Assembly: GCA_016793325.1 (NCBI GenBank)
Contig: JAEUKI010000069.1
Span: 62,001-126,000 of the forward strand
Direction: 5' to 3'
Origin: Myxococcales bacterium
GTDB lineage: Bacteria > Myxococcota_A > Polyangia > Polyangiales > Ga0077539
Length of the DNA: 64,000 bases
Of the stretch, positions 1 to 8,614 are shown in pieces. The notes under the pieces were generated by a model. The model worked only from the letters and a program-made list of their open reading frames with translations, was not told the origin of the DNA and searched no databases. The translations under genes were made by a program, and so were the position numbers. Every line of letters starts with the position of its first letter. The stretch's first letter is position 1.

Positions 1-613
1 ACGTGGAAAAATGCGGGCCGAAATGGAGCTCGACGGCGACCCGCCGAATCCCCTCCGCGTCTGCGCCGAGCTCGACAAGTTCGTGCAGGACGACACCATC
101 GTGGTGGGTGACGGCGGCGATTTCGTCGCCACCGCGGCGTACGTGTTGAACATCAAGTCGAAGGGGTTCTGGATGGACCCCGGGCCGCTCGGGACGCTCG
201 GCGTCGGCCCCGGCTACGCGATGGCCGCGAAGCTCGCGCGGCCGGACTCGCGCGTGGTCCTCGTGTTCGGCGACGGCTCGTTCGGCCTTCACGCGATGGA
301 GCTCGAGGCGATGTTTCGCCAGAAGATTCCCGTCGTGTGCGTCATCGGCAACGACGCGGGATGGACGCAGATCCGCCGCGGCCAGGTCGAGATGTACGGC
401 GAAGAGCGCGCCGTCGCGACCGCGCTCGAGTACACCCGCTACGAGAAGGTCGCCGAGGCGCTCGGGTGCTTCGGCGCCTACGTCGAGCGCGCGCAGGACC
501 TCGCGCCCGCGTTCGCCGCAGCGTTTCGCGCAGCCGAGGTCGACAAGCGCCCCGCGGTCGTCAACGTGAAGATCGCTGGAAGCGACTTTCGCAAGGGCGC
601 GATCAGCGTTTGA
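1..613 (+). CDS. Thiamine-diphosphate enzyme, acetolactate-synthase-like, C-terminal part
   Basis: This is the 3' part of a gene that begins before the window; the frame is open to base 2, so the ATG at 11 is probably internal. About 200 residues are visible and correspond to the C-terminal ThDP/Mg-binding domain of acetolactate synthase-like enzymes. The ThDP motif is clear: GDGS followed about 25 residues later by ND (usually NN). Just before it are PGPLGTLGVGPGYA and AAKLARP, typical of IlvB/IlvG-like and 2-hydroxyacyl-CoA-lyase-like proteins. The family joins or cleaves 2-ketoacids through a ThDP carbanion in the cytoplasm. The substrate cannot be read from this fragment, and no small regulatory subunit (ilvH) follows, so a biosynthetic acetolactate synthase is only one option. 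The gene converges on the next one with a 34-base gap. Confidence 0.85.
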   Translation, partial: RGKMRAEMELDGDPPNPLRVCAELDKFVQDDTIVVGDGGDFVATAAYVLNIKSKGFWMDPGPLGTLGVGPGYAMAAKLARPDSRVVLVFGDGSFGLHAMELEAMFRQKIPVVCVIGNDAGWTQIRRGQVEMYGEERAVATALEYTRYEKVAEALGCFGAYVERAQDLAPAFAAAFRAAEVDKRPAVVNVKIAGSDFRKGAISV

Positions 614-647
614 GCGAAGCCGTCCCCCAACACGGCGCCGCGATCGG

Positions 648-1022
648 TCAGCAGCCCTCGTCCGTCGAGCCGTTGCAGTTGTCGTCGCAGCCGTTGCCGC
701 AGACTTCTTGCGCGCCCTGGATGCAGGTGCACTGGCGGGGCGGAGGCGGATTGTTGACGACCACGCCGCCCGAGGGCGTCGCGACCGTCGAGGTCACCAC
801 GCCGCCGCCGCCGCATCCCTCGTCGACAGCGCCGTTGCAGTTGTCGTCGCAGCCGTTGCAGACCTCTTGCGCGCCCTGAATGCAGGTGCACTGCGCGCCG
901 GTCGACACGGCGGTGGTCTGCACCGTCGCTCCCCCGCTCACCGTGACAGGCTCGGGGCGCGTGTAGACGAAGCAGCCCGGCAGCACGAGCGCACAGAGGA
1001 CAGAGGCAATCCAACGATTCAT
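648..1022 (-). CDS. MopE-like Cys-rich lipoprotein with two NGCDDNCNG repeats
   Basis: This is a small predicted lipoprotein of 124 residues. The ATG at 1022 is chosen because AAGGA lies 7 bases upstream and the start gives a clean signal peptide with lipobox LPGC (Cys17). The mature part has two near-identical modules, each CTCIQGAQEVC followed by NGCDDNCNG and DEGC, separated by a Gly/Val/Pro-rich linker. The CDDNCNG-DEGC module is the myxobacterial 'MopE' or putative metal-binding repeat found on many surface proteins, and its Asp/Asn/Cys pattern suggests calcium binding with disulfides. The two modules are also very alike in DNA (around 651-725 and 825-895), so a recent internal duplication is likely. 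Function beyond a surface or periplasmic role is unknown. Confidence 0.85.
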   Translation of the reverse strand: MNRWIASVLCALVLPGCFVYTRPEPVTVSGGATVQTTAVSTGAQCTCIQGAQEVCNGCDDNCNGAVDEGCGGGGVVTSTVATPSGGVVVNNPPPPRQCTCIQGAQEVCGNGCDDNCNGSTDEGC

Positions 1023-1211
1023 TCGACGTTCCTTTCGTGGGTCTGAAGTTCGACGACGGTCCGCGGCGCGGCTCCGTTCGGTCCATCGTGCGGTGCGCAA
1101 AGGTACTCGAAGAATCTCACCCGCGGTCCTGCGTATCGGTGGCGGTTGTTCGGACCGTCGACTACCCTTCCGCCCGAAATCGATCCTCGTTTCGGTCGCG
1201 CAACTCGTACG

Positions 1212-2018
1212 ATGCTACGCCAACAAAGATTCGCTCTCCCCTCGTTTCTCGCCTTCGTGCTCGTGGCAAGTGCAGTAGCCAGCGGCTGCGGCGCGCCGCA
1301 GAGACGCTCGGCGCTCAACTACTCGGATCGCGCGCGGCGCGACTACGAGGCCGCTTTGACGCTCTTCGACGCCGGCGAGTGGACCGACGCGCAAGAGGCC
1401 ATGCAGCGCGTGAAGCGCGAGTTCGGCGTCTCGCGCTGGGGCTGGCTCGCCGAGCTGCGCCTCGCGGACATCGATTTTCGCACAGAGAAGTACCCCGAAG
1501 CCGTGAGCGCGTACCGCAGCTGGATTCGCTATCACGCGACGCAGCCCGAGGTGACCTACGCGCGGTTCATGATCGCGAAGGCGCACTTTCAACAGATCCC
1601 ACAGGACTGGTTCATGGTTCCCACCGCGTGGGAGCGGGACCTCGGGACGGCGCTCGACGCGCAGGACTCGCTCCGCGCGTTCTTGCGGGACAACGGCCGC
1701 AGCGATTTTGCCGCGGAAGCTCGCGGGCTTCTGCAGCAGACCCGCGCCATCCTCGCGCGAGGCGAGATTCACGTCGCGGACTTCTATCTCGCCCGCGGGC
1801 AGAGCGATGCGGCGATCGCCAGGCTGCGCACGGTGCTCGAGAGCTACGCGGGCTCGGGGCTCGAGGCGCAAGCGCTGCTCAAGATCGGTGAGCTCCACCT
1901 CGCCCAGGGACGGTCGCGCGAGGCGCGAGAAGCGTTCGAGTCGCTGATCGAGAATTTCGCGACGAGCGAGTTCGCGCCCTCCGCGCGACGCTATCTCGCG
2001 CACCTGCGTGGCGCGTGA
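1212..2018 (+). CDS. bamD: Outer-membrane assembly lipoprotein BamD/ComL-like
   Basis: This is a 268-residue lipoprotein with TPR-like repeats, matching BamD (245 residues in E. coli), the essential lipoprotein of the BAM complex that inserts beta-barrels into the outer membrane. The ATG at 1212 gives a signal peptide ending in lipobox VASGC (Cys26); in-frame codons further upstream would put a charged tail before it. After Cys26 the protein is built of helical pairs of the ComL type, for example EAALTLFDAGEWTDAQEAM, TEKYPEAVSAYRSWIRYH and GRSREAREAFESLIENF. The trp-like conserved aromatic in the first repeats and a YLAHLRGA end also fit. The next gene starts about 20 bases after the stop and encodes another TPR protein, so the two are probably co-transcribed. 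No other BAM component is nearby. Confidence 0.8.
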   Translation: MLRQQRFALPSFLAFVLVASAVASGCGAPQRRSALNYSDRARRDYEAALTLFDAGEWTDAQEAMQRVKREFGVSRWGWLAELRLADIDFRTEKYPEAVSAYRSWIRYHATQPEVTYARFMIAKAHFQQIPQDWFMVPTAWERDLGTALDAQDSLRAFLRDNGRSDFAAEARGLLQQTRAILARGEIHVADFYLARGQSDAAIARLRTVLESYAGSGLEAQALLKIGELHLAQGRSREAREAFESLIENFATSEFAPSARRYLAHLRGA

Positions 2019-2035
2019 GCGACGGAGGTCGAGCG

Positions 2036-2818
2036 ATGGACGAGGCCCAGAAGCAGCAGCTCCTCGTGGCGAGAGAGCAGTACCACCAGCGCGAGTACGA
2101 CAAGGCCGCGCCGATGCTGCGCGCGCTGATCGAGCAGGGAATCGCCTACGCCGACGTGCACAACATGCTCGGCGTCATCGAGCACAGCCGCGGCGAGTTC
2201 GTCGAAGCGCGACGGCAATTCGAGGCCGCGGTCGCGCTCAACGGCCTTTACACCGAGGCGCTGATCAACCTGTCCGTGACGCTCAACGAGCTCGGGCAGT
2301 TTCAAGAATCCCGGGAGATTCACAGCAAGCTCGCCGAGCGAGGCGTCGGGTCCCTCTCGCGCAGCGCCAACGACATCGAGCCGTTCGCGCGCGGAAAGCT
2401 CGCGAACCTCCACGCCGAGGTCGCCGACGCGTACGCCGGGCTCGGGCTCCTCGCCGAGGCGGCCGAAGAGCTGCGCAAGGCCCTCGCGCTCTGCCCCACC
2501 TTCGCCGACCTCCGCACGAGGCTCGGAAACGTCCTGCGCGACGCGGGCCGGCTCGAAGAAGCCGAGGGCGCCTACCGCGACGCGATCGCGAGCAACCCGC
2601 GGTTCTTGCCGCCCAGGATCCAGCTCGGCGTCGCGCGCTTCTCTCGCGGCGACCGCGCGGGCGCCGAGCTCGCGTGGGAAGAAGCGCTCGCCATCGAGCC
2701 CTCCGACCGCTTCGCCTCGATGTACCTCCGCATGTCTCGCGCCAATCGAATGCGCCCGAGCATGAGCACGATGCAAGCCGTCCGCGCAGAAGACGCGGCG
2801 GATGAAAACAAGCACTGA
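2036..2818 (+). CDS. TPR-repeat protein
   Basis: This is a 260-residue soluble protein made almost entirely of tetratricopeptide repeats, with no signal peptide or membrane segment. The ATG at 2036 is preferred because GGAGG sits 7 bases before it. A GTG at 2015 overlapping the stop of the upstream bamD-like gene (GTGA) is a possible alternative, giving 267 residues. Repeats are visible as DVHNMLGVIEHSRGEFVEAR, TEALINLSVTLNELGQFQES, AEVADAYAGLGLLAEAAEE, RTRLGNVLRDAGRLEEAEGA and LGVARFSRGDRAGAELAWEE. The extreme C-terminus is acidic and unstructured. TPR proteins act as scaffolds, so the partner cannot be named. Linkage to the BamD-like gene suggests a role near envelope assembly, but this is inference. 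Confidence 0.8.
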   Translation: MDEAQKQQLLVAREQYHQREYDKAAPMLRALIEQGIAYADVHNMLGVIEHSRGEFVEARRQFEAAVALNGLYTEALINLSVTLNELGQFQESREIHSKLAERGVGSLSRSANDIEPFARGKLANLHAEVADAYAGLGLLAEAAEELRKALALCPTFADLRTRLGNVLRDAGRLEEAEGAYRDAIASNPRFLPPRIQLGVARFSRGDRAGAELAWEEALAIEPSDRFASMYLRMSRANRMRPSMSTMQAVRAEDAADENKH

Positions 2819-3139
2819 TAATCGAGTTCGCTCGTCGAGCCCTCGACCGCCGACGCTCGAGCGCGCGAGACCGTCCGCGCCTCGTGCTCTCTGACTGTAC
2901 AAAGCACACCCTCAGCGAAAGCGGTCACGCCCCGAGCGTCGTCCGTCCGGCTCCGACGTCTGGTCACGACCGACATCGAGACGCGCTTCGTCCCCGAAGC
3001 CCCCGGAGCGCCTCGCCCGAGCAACCGACGAGAGGCTTCGAGCGCCTTCGGCTCGAACAAGTCTTCAAGACCGTTGTTGACGCGGTTTCTCGCGGCGGTC
3101 TACGCTCCACGTGGCGCGGATTTTTCCGCGGCAAACCTC
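2819..3139. other. Intergenic region upstream of psd, with one hairpin
   Basis: About 320 bases without a convincing gene. It holds a 7-bp hairpin at 3037-3057 (TTCGAGC paired with GCTCGAA around GCCTTCG). A TTGACG hexamer lies at 3077-3082 with a weak TCTACG 17 bases later, which could be a promoter for psd. In-frame TTG codons at 3074 and 3077 could extend the decarboxylase by 22 residues, but that stretch has no counterpart in the family. The rest shows nothing recognisable. Confidence 0.4.
3037..3057. other. Hairpin between the TPR gene and psd
   Basis: Perfect 7-bp stem TTCGAGC/GCTCGAA with a 7-base loop containing CTTCGG. No T-tract follows on the plus strand, so a canonical rho-independent terminator is not supported. 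It could be a weak terminator for the upstream operon or a leader structure of psd. Confidence 0.35.
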
Positions 3140-4018
3140 ATGCAGAGCGCCACAGAACGCACCGCCGCCCGGCTGCTCCAGATGCTCCCGCGAGAGCGCA
3201 TCACGCGCGCGCTCGGGAAGCTCACTGAAGCCAACGTTCCACGTCCCATCCTCGACCCCGTGCTCCACGCGTACGCGAAGGCGTACTCGGTCGACCTCGG
3301 AGAAGCGGTGGTTCCGAGCGGTGGTTTTCGAACGTTCAACGAGTTCTTCACCCGCGAGCTGCGCGACGGAGCGCGACCGATCGACGGCGCCGAGCGAACG
3401 CTCGTGTCGCCCGCGGACGGTCGCTTCGACGACGCAGGCGCGATCGACGATCGCACGCGGTTCTTCATCAAGGGACGCGAGTACACAGCAGCGTCGTTGC
3501 TCGGCAGCGCCGAGGACGCGCAGCACTTCGCGGACGGTCAGTTCGCGATCGTGTACCTGTCTCCGCGCGACTATCACCGTGTACACGCGCCCGATCGCAT
3601 CGAGGTCGAGCTCGTCCGCCACGTTCCGGGCGTGCTGTTTCCCGTCAACGATTTCGGCGTCCGCACGGTCCCCGGTCTCTTCGCGAAGAACGAGCGCGTC
3701 GTCGTGCTCGGTCGCTCGCCGGACTTCGGCCGCGTCGCGGTCGTGCTCGTCGGCGCCATGATCGTTGGAAAGATCGACCTCTATGTTCCCTCGCCCGCGC
3801 GCCCGCCGATCGGCGGACCGGTCGCAGAGCGCGCGTTCGACGTCGCGCGTCCGGTCATCGAGCGCGGCGAACAGCTCGGCTCTTTCTCCCTTGGATCCAC
3901 GGTCGTGATGCTCGTCGAGCGGGCGCCCGAAGGCGCGCTCTTCGACGAGTGGTCCAAGGACAAGTTCGGCGCCCTCGTTCGGATGGGCGAGCCCATCCTT
4001 CGCCGTAGGAGCACCTGA
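3140..4018 (+). CDS. psd: Phosphatidylserine decarboxylase
   Basis: Pyruvoyl-dependent enzyme that converts phosphatidylserine to phosphatidylethanolamine at the inner membrane. The proenzyme cleaves itself at a Gly-Ser bond. With the ATG at 3140 the product is 292 residues, close to E. coli Psd in length and N-terminal alignment. Family marks are FRTFNEFFTRELR near residue 70, the SPADG motif (Asp93), the YHRVH histidines (146 and 149), and the LGST self-cleavage site at 251-254, where Ser253 becomes the pyruvoyl group. These are the Asp/His/Ser residues expected for autocleavage. The stop overlaps the ATG of the next gene (TGATG), so the two are translationally coupled. In-frame TTG starts 63-66 bases upstream are possible but add nothing conserved, and no strong Shine-Dalgarno is seen at either site. 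Confidence 0.93.
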   Translation: MQSATERTAARLLQMLPRERITRALGKLTEANVPRPILDPVLHAYAKAYSVDLGEAVVPSGGFRTFNEFFTRELRDGARPIDGAERTLVSPADGRFDDAGAIDDRTRFFIKGREYTAASLLGSAEDAQHFADGQFAIVYLSPRDYHRVHAPDRIEVELVRHVPGVLFPVNDFGVRTVPGLFAKNERVVVLGRSPDFGRVAVVLVGAMIVGKIDLYVPSPARPPIGGPVAERAFDVARPVIERGEQLGSFSLGSTVVMLVERAPEGALFDEWSKDKFGALVRMGEPILRRRST

Positions 4019-5877
4019 TGGACGACGATCGCGGACCAGATCGCAGAAGCTCGCCCGACGTGCTCGCGGCCACGCGCAAGCGCAAAGCGTCGCGAGGCCT
4101 TCGCGTGCCCAACGACCCCGTGCCCCGCGCGAGCCAGCCCGAGGTCGCTCGCGTCTCGATCGCAGACGATCGCGAGATCGACGAGTTCGGCGACCGCGTG
4201 ACGCAGGTCGCGCCGCTCTCGGACGACTCCGATGCGCTCGTCGCGCAGGCCACGATCGCGTCGTCGACCGAAACGACGGACGACGGCGCGCGCGAGGCAT
4301 CGCCGCCACCCGCGCTCGTCGTTCCTGTCGACCTCGCGGCCGCGCGCGAAAACGAGCACGCAGCGACCGCAGAGGACCACACGCAGCACGATCCCGCGCC
4401 CGCGCCGGACGCTGTCGGAGAGCGCCGTTCGCTCGGCCCGCAGCGCAAGCCGAGCTCGCCTCGCGTGATCGCCGTGCAGGACGACGCGCCCGCCGCCGTT
4501 CGCCAAGTGCGAAGGCGCATTCGCTCGATCGGGACCGACGAGCCGCACGTGTCGACGGTCGCAGCGGTTCCCGAAGCCGAAGCGCCAGACCTGTCGCACA
4601 GCGAAGAAGAGTTCGCCGCGACCGACGCAGTGGGCGCCGTCGCCGCGATCATCGCGGGCGAAGACGAGCTCGTCGTCGAGCGCGCCGCGCCGGCCGCTGT
4701 CGTCGAGTCCGCGACGTCGATCGAGACGGTTTCTGCCGCGGCGGACGAAGACGAAGTCCAAGTCGACTCGTCGGACGTCGAAGACGAAACGCCGAGCGTC
4801 CCCGCCGCAAACGCCAGCGCGGACGCAGCGGCGCAGCCATCGCTCGCCGCGCGCGACGCAGCGAGCGACAGCGAGATCGAGACCGCCGCGGACGTCGAGG
4901 TCGAAGCCGAAGAAGAGTCCTCGGTCGAAGTCGAAGACCCGACCGAAGAAATCAGCATCCCCGACGCGACCGATGAGCTTCACGCGAAGGCAGCGACGCC
5001 GCCGCCTCGCGCGTCGATGCCGGACGGCTCGCGCCCGCCGCCGCCGCCTCGCGCGACGACCGGCGAAGCCACGAAGCCCGCCGAGCGCCCGACCACCGTC
5101 AACGCCGACGCCAAGCCGCGCCGCCGTCACTGGTGGGAAGAGATCTTCAACGACGACTTCCTTCGCACGCAGCGTCGATACACGCCCGAGCAAGCCAAGA
5201 AAGAGGGCGACTTCATCGAGGCGTCGCTCGGCGTCGAGAAGGGCGCGACGGTGCTCGACGTCGGCTGCGGGATCGGACGACAAGCGGTCGAGCTCGCGTC
5301 GCGCGGCTACGAAGTGCTCGGCATGGACTTGTCGTTGCCGATGCTCTCGCGCGCGTCGGACACCGCGCAGCTCCGCGGCGTGAAGCTCAACTTCTTGCAG
5401 TCGGACATGCTCGAGATGGAGTTCAACGAGCTGTTCGACGCGGCGTACTGCGTCGGGTCGACCTTTGGATTCTTCGACGACGAGAAGAACGCGGACGTCA
5501 TCCACCGCCTCCATCGCGCGCTCAAGCCCGGCGGAACGCTGCTGCTCGAGGTCGTCAACCGCGACTACGCAGCGCCGCAGCACCCAGCGATGACCTGGTA
5601 CGAGGCCGACGGCTGCGTCTGCATGGAAGAGACGCAGTTCAACTGGTTCACGTCGCGGCTCGAGGGCAAGCGCACGCTCCTGCTCGAGGACGGTCGGCAA
5701 CGAGAGCAGAAGTTCTCGATGAGGCTCTACTCGCTGCACGAGCTCGGCAAGGTGCTGCACGGCGCGGGCTTTCGCGTGATCGAAGTGTCGGGCCACCAGA
5801 AGACGGCGGGCGCGTTCTTCGGCGCGAACTCGGCGATGCTGATCATCCTCGCGCAGAAGCGCGCGGACGACGACTGA
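4018..5877 (+). CDS. Class I SAM methyltransferase with a long acidic disordered N-terminus
   Basis: This 619-residue protein has two unlike halves. Residues 1 to about 370 are low-complexity and rich in Asp, Glu, Ala, Pro and Thr, with no hydrophobic core or signal peptide, and are probably disordered. Residues 375-615 form a Rossmann-fold methyltransferase: HWWEEIFNDDFLR, then the SAM-binding VLDVGCGIG (412-420), the acidic end of strand 2 (VLGMDLSLPML), SDMLEMEF, and KPGGTLLLEVVNRD. The ATG overlaps the stop of psd by one base, so the enzymes are made together. Because psd yields phosphatidylethanolamine, N-methylation of that lipid is an attractive idea, but the sequence is not diagnostic of PmtA and many small-molecule methyltransferases look the same. 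The long acidic tail is unusual for this family. Confidence 0.85.
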   Translation: MDDDRGPDRRSSPDVLAATRKRKASRGLRVPNDPVPRASQPEVARVSIADDREIDEFGDRVTQVAPLSDDSDALVAQATIASSTETTDDGAREASPPPALVVPVDLAAARENEHAATAEDHTQHDPAPAPDAVGERRSLGPQRKPSSPRVIAVQDDAPAAVRQVRRRIRSIGTDEPHVSTVAAVPEAEAPDLSHSEEEFAATDAVGAVAAIIAGEDELVVERAAPAAVVESATSIETVSAAADEDEVQVDSSDVEDETPSVPAANASADAAAQPSLAARDAASDSEIETAADVEVEAEEESSVEVEDPTEEISIPDATDELHAKAATPPPRASMPDGSRPPPPPRATTGEATKPAERPTTVNADAKPRRRHWWEEIFNDDFLRTQRRYTPEQAKKEGDFIEASLGVEKGATVLDVGCGIGRQAVELASRGYEVLGMDLSLPMLSRASDTAQLRGVKLNFLQSDMLEMEFNELFDAAYCVGSTFGFFDDEKNADVIHRLHRALKPGGTLLLEVVNRDYAAPQHPAMTWYEADGCVCMEETQFNWFTSRLEGKRTLLLEDGRQREQKFSMRLYSLHELGKVLHGAGFRVIEVSGHQKTAGAFFGANSAMLIILAQKRADDD

Positions 5878-5883
5878 CCGCGC

Positions 5884-6570
5884 TCAGCGCGAGACGGCGG
5901 CTTCGGGGTTCCATTCGGCGGACATCGTCCAGTTCATCTGGCACGGAAGCGCGATGAACTGCGACGGCCCGACGCCGACGATGTCGCGACAATCAGCGCC
6001 GGGGACAACCGCGTATCCGACGCTCTCGCGCAGCTCGTCGAGGCCGGGGTAGCCCGAGCGCCGCGCTCCACCGTCGACGCCAGCGTCGGTGATGATCACG
6101 GGATCGCGCATCGCGTCCGCGTCGACCATGGCGTCCGCGAGCGGATCGACCGCGCGACCGCCGCTGTCGGCGAGCGGGTCGAGCGCAGGAAATTGTCCCG
6201 CGATTCGGCCCTCGATCACGTCGAACCGACGCAGCGCGCACACGCCGAGCTCGCGTCGCGGGTCCGCCGCGCGAACGACCACGACGCGATCGTCGACGAG
6301 CCGAAACGCGCCGGTGGTCACGTCGAGCGTCGTTTGCGCCGAGATCCGCGCGGCTGGAATTCGCCACGTGAGCGACTGCTGCGCCGACAAGATCACCTCT
6401 GCGTCGAACGCGAACGAGCTCTGCGCCGACGGCGCTCCCGCGCCGCACGAGTTGCTCGTCATCGCGGCACGCACGCGAAACACGGCGCCGTTTCCCGTGC
6501 GAGGCCCCGTTTCGCACGCGGCGGTCGCGAGCAAGAGAGCGAGGGTCGACCCGAGCGCGATGCGATCCAT
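5884..6570 (-). CDS. Hypothetical lipoprotein
   Basis: Predicted 228-residue lipoprotein of unknown function. The ATG at 6570 gives a signal peptide MDRIALGSTLALLLATAAC with Cys19 in a lipobox. Starting further upstream would place a basic tail before the signal. The mature protein has a beta-rich N-terminal part (VFRVRAAMTSNSCGAG, FAFDAEVILSAQQSLTWRIP), then a linker with repeated Asp-Ala/Asp-Pro words (DPLADSGG, DPLADAMVDADAMRDP), a pattern common in myxobacterial lipoproteins. Four or five further cysteines could form disulfides. It ends 6 bases from the convergent methyltransferase gene. Confidence 0.65.
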   Translation of the reverse strand: MDRIALGSTLALLLATAACETGPRTGNGAVFRVRAAMTSNSCGAGAPSAQSSFAFDAEVILSAQQSLTWRIPAARISAQTTLDVTTGAFRLVDDRVVVVRAADPRRELGVCALRRFDVIEGRIAGQFPALDPLADSGGRAVDPLADAMVDADAMRDPVIITDAGVDGGARRSGYPGLDELRESVGYAVVPGADCRDIVGVGPSQFIALPCQMNWTMSAEWNPEAAVSR

Positions 6571-6648
6571 GGGGTGGGTCCTCGCGCGGTTAGCACCCCC
6601 ACCATCGTGTCCGCGAATTTTCGACAATCACGCGCGGAGCGCGATCGC

Positions 6649-7179
6649 TCAGCGCACGGACTGGCCGGCGACGAGGCGCGCGAGCTGCCCTTCGATCACT
6701 TGATTTTCGCTCACGGAATAGCCCTGGCGCTCGCGCACGATCGTCCCGTTTCGATCGACCCACACGCTGAACGGCGGCGCGGCGGGGACTTGAAACTGGT
6801 TCTTCACCGAGGAGTTTTCGTCCCACACGACGGGAAACGTGAGGCCGAGCGTGCGCACGCGGTTCGGCGCGTTGCCGATGGTCTGGCCATTGTCCATCGC
6901 GACCGCGACGACCATGAGCCGTCCCGCGTAGCGTCGGTACATCTGCTCGTAGAACTGCATCTCCTGGAGGCACGGCGCGCACGTGGTGTCCCAGAAGAGG
7001 ATCACCACCGGGCGCCGTCCCTGGTGATCGGACAAACGAAAGAGGCCCCCGCGAACGCCCGTCGGCGGACGCAGCGAGAACGACGGCGCGCGCGCTCCAA
7101 CAGCGGCGTGCAAGGGCAAAGGCCTCGCCGCCAAACCGAGGGCCGCGACGAACATGAGCGAGCGGGCGAACGACTTCAT
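6649..7179 (-). CDS. TlpA/ResA-like periplasmic thioredoxin-fold protein
   Basis: Predicted exported 176-residue thiol-disulfide oxidoreductase of the TlpA/AhpC-TSA group. The N-terminus is a signal peptide ending near PLHAA. The fold follows as GARAPSFSLRPPTG, LFRLSDHQGRRPVVILFWDTTCAPC (active-site CAPC at 67-70), a MQFYEQMYRRY helix, and the cis-Pro region PAAPPFSVWVDRNG. CAPC is the common TlpA active-site dipeptide. Such proteins reduce or reshuffle disulfides in secreted proteins or cytochrome c apoproteins. It is divergent from the Cys-rich lipoprotein gene starting at 7348, and a second thioredoxin-fold lipoprotein lies at 8685, so substrates among the nearby Cys-rich surface proteins are plausible. 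That link is inferred. Confidence 0.85.
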   Translation of the reverse strand: MKSFARSLMFVAALGLAARPLPLHAAVGARAPSFSLRPPTGVRGGLFRLSDHQGRRPVVILFWDTTCAPCLQEMQFYEQMYRRYAGRLMVVAVAMDNGQTIGNAPNRVRTLGLTFPVVWDENSSVKNQFQVPAAPPFSVWVDRNGTIVRERQGYSVSENQVIEGQLARLVAGQSVR

Positions 7180-7347
7180 CTGCGCGGATCGACGTAGCAG
7201 ACCCCGGGTTTCATTCAAAGGCCCCGACCGCCCGAGCGAGCAAAGTGTGGCAGCGGTCGCCGCCGGATTGCGGTTGGCATGCCAGTCGCGGTATCGCTCG
7301 AACATTCCCCACGCTGACACCCGGCTGTGGATCGAGGTCTGTCGACG

Positions 7348-8550
7348 ATGAATCGCTTGTTGCTTCGTGCCGCGCTCGTTGCGGCTTCTTCGGTCGCGCT
7401 GTCGGGCGTGCTCGCTGGTTGTTCGCCGCCCACCATGCCGCAGGATAGCGGCGGCGTGGACTCGGGCGTCGATGTGGTCATCGACACGCCGGATCCGCCC
7501 TACAACTCGCTCTTGTTCGGGCGTTGCCGATCGAACGCGGACTGCGCGATGGGGCTGACGTGCAAGACCGAAGACGGCGCAGGCTGGTCGGGCGGTGTCT
7601 GCACCAAGACGTGCACCGCGAGCTTCGACTGCCTCGATGAATCGCGGCCAGAGGTCGTCGGGTTCTGCGGCACGCACGACGGCGAGCGAATCTGCCTTCG
7701 CGAGTGCCTCAACGGCTTCGACTGCGGGCGCGAGGGCTACACGTGTTTGCAGAACAACCCTGCGGACACGTCGATGATGCCGCTGCGCGTGTGTCGTCCG
7801 TCGTGCACCGAGACGTCCTGCCGCTACGGCAACGTGTGCAATCCGTGGACGGGACGCTGCCAAGCGCCGAGCGCGCCGCTTCCGCCGCCGGGACAAGACA
7901 TCGGTCAGTCGTGCATGCAGATGGGCACGACGAACAACTGCCGATCGGGCGACTGCGTCGCCGCGCAGGACTCGCGCGGAAACTACACCGGGTGGAACAG
8001 CGGGTACTGCACGGGCTCGTGCACGCTGACCGCGGGGTGGAGCAGCGCGCTCTTGTGGGGGACAAACGAGTTTCCTCGGGCAAATTGCCCGATGGGATCG
8101 ATTTGCTTCCCCGACGGTGACCCTGGCATCGCCGAGCGCGATCCCGGCACTTGCTACAAGGAGTGCCGCTCGGACGCCGACTGCCGACAGAACGAAGGCT
8201 ACGCGTGCCGACGCACGTTCAACCGCGGGACGCGCCCGTTCACGTGGAGCAACGGGATCTGCCTGCCGCGCTCGTGCGACCCTGCGCCGACGGCGATGGA
8301 CACGTGTCCGTCTGGGTTCTACTGCGAAGCGCAGCGTCGATCGCAGGGCGGAATGACCGTTACCGTCGGCGTGTGCCGCCCTGGAATGCGCCCTGTCGAG
8401 CCCGGCCCCGAGCCTACGGTGGAGCCCGGTCCCGAGCCCACCGTCGAGCCTGGGCCCGAGCCCACGATGGAAGCGGGCACGGATTCAGCGGCGGACGCCA
8501 CGTCCGACACGACCGACGTCGACGCTGGGGACATGGACGCGGCGGGCTGA
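7348..8550 (+). CDS. Cys-rich lipoprotein with Pro-Glu repeat tail
   Basis: Predicted 400-residue lipoprotein; the ATG at 7348 gives a signal peptide with lipobox LAGC (Cys25). A short Asp/Gly linker follows. The main domain (about residues 55-345) has about 32 cysteines in repeated words such as CRSNADCAMGLTC, CLNGFDCGREGYTC and CRSDADCRQNEGYACR. The pattern Cys-x-x-(D/N)-x-D-C-x-x-G-x-x-C resembles Dickkopf/EGF-like disulfide modules that recur in myxobacterial surface proteins. The C-terminus carries three VEPGPEPT repeats and an Asp/Ala-rich tail. It is probably anchored to the outer membrane and stabilised by disulfides; its function is unknown. It is flanked by two thioredoxin-fold genes, which may serve its folding. 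Confidence 0.8.
   Translation: MNRLLLRAALVAASSVALSGVLAGCSPPTMPQDSGGVDSGVDVVIDTPDPPYNSLLFGRCRSNADCAMGLTCKTEDGAGWSGGVCTKTCTASFDCLDESRPEVVGFCGTHDGERICLRECLNGFDCGREGYTCLQNNPADTSMMPLRVCRPSCTETSCRYGNVCNPWTGRCQAPSAPLPPPGQDIGQSCMQMGTTNNCRSGDCVAAQDSRGNYTGWNSGYCTGSCTLTAGWSSALLWGTNEFPRANCPMGSICFPDGDPGIAERDPGTCYKECRSDADCRQNEGYACRRTFNRGTRPFTWSNGICLPRSCDPAPTAMDTCPSGFYCEAQRRSQGGMTVTVGVCRPGMRPVEPGPEPTVEPGPEPTVEPGPEPTMEAGTDSAADATSDTTDVDAGDMDAAG
8395..8466 (+). repeat. Three 24-bp in-frame tandem repeats (VEPGPEPT)
   Basis: Three adjacent 24-bp units at 8395, 8419 and 8443 encode VEPGPEPT three times, with a few mostly silent differences between copies. Being in frame, the array can change length without breaking the protein. 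It forms a rigid Pro/Glu stalk near the C-terminus of the Cys-rich lipoprotein. Confidence 0.9.
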
Positions 8551-8614
8551 TTCGTATCGGATTGCTTCACGCTGACGTACACAGATCACAGTCAACGCCG
8601 AGTGCTCACGTCGC

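Noticed and set aside
2015..2035. GTG start overlapping bamD for the TPR gene
   Set aside because: The ATG at 2036 has GGAGG at good spacing; the GTG would add seven residues without a ribosome site. It remains possible.
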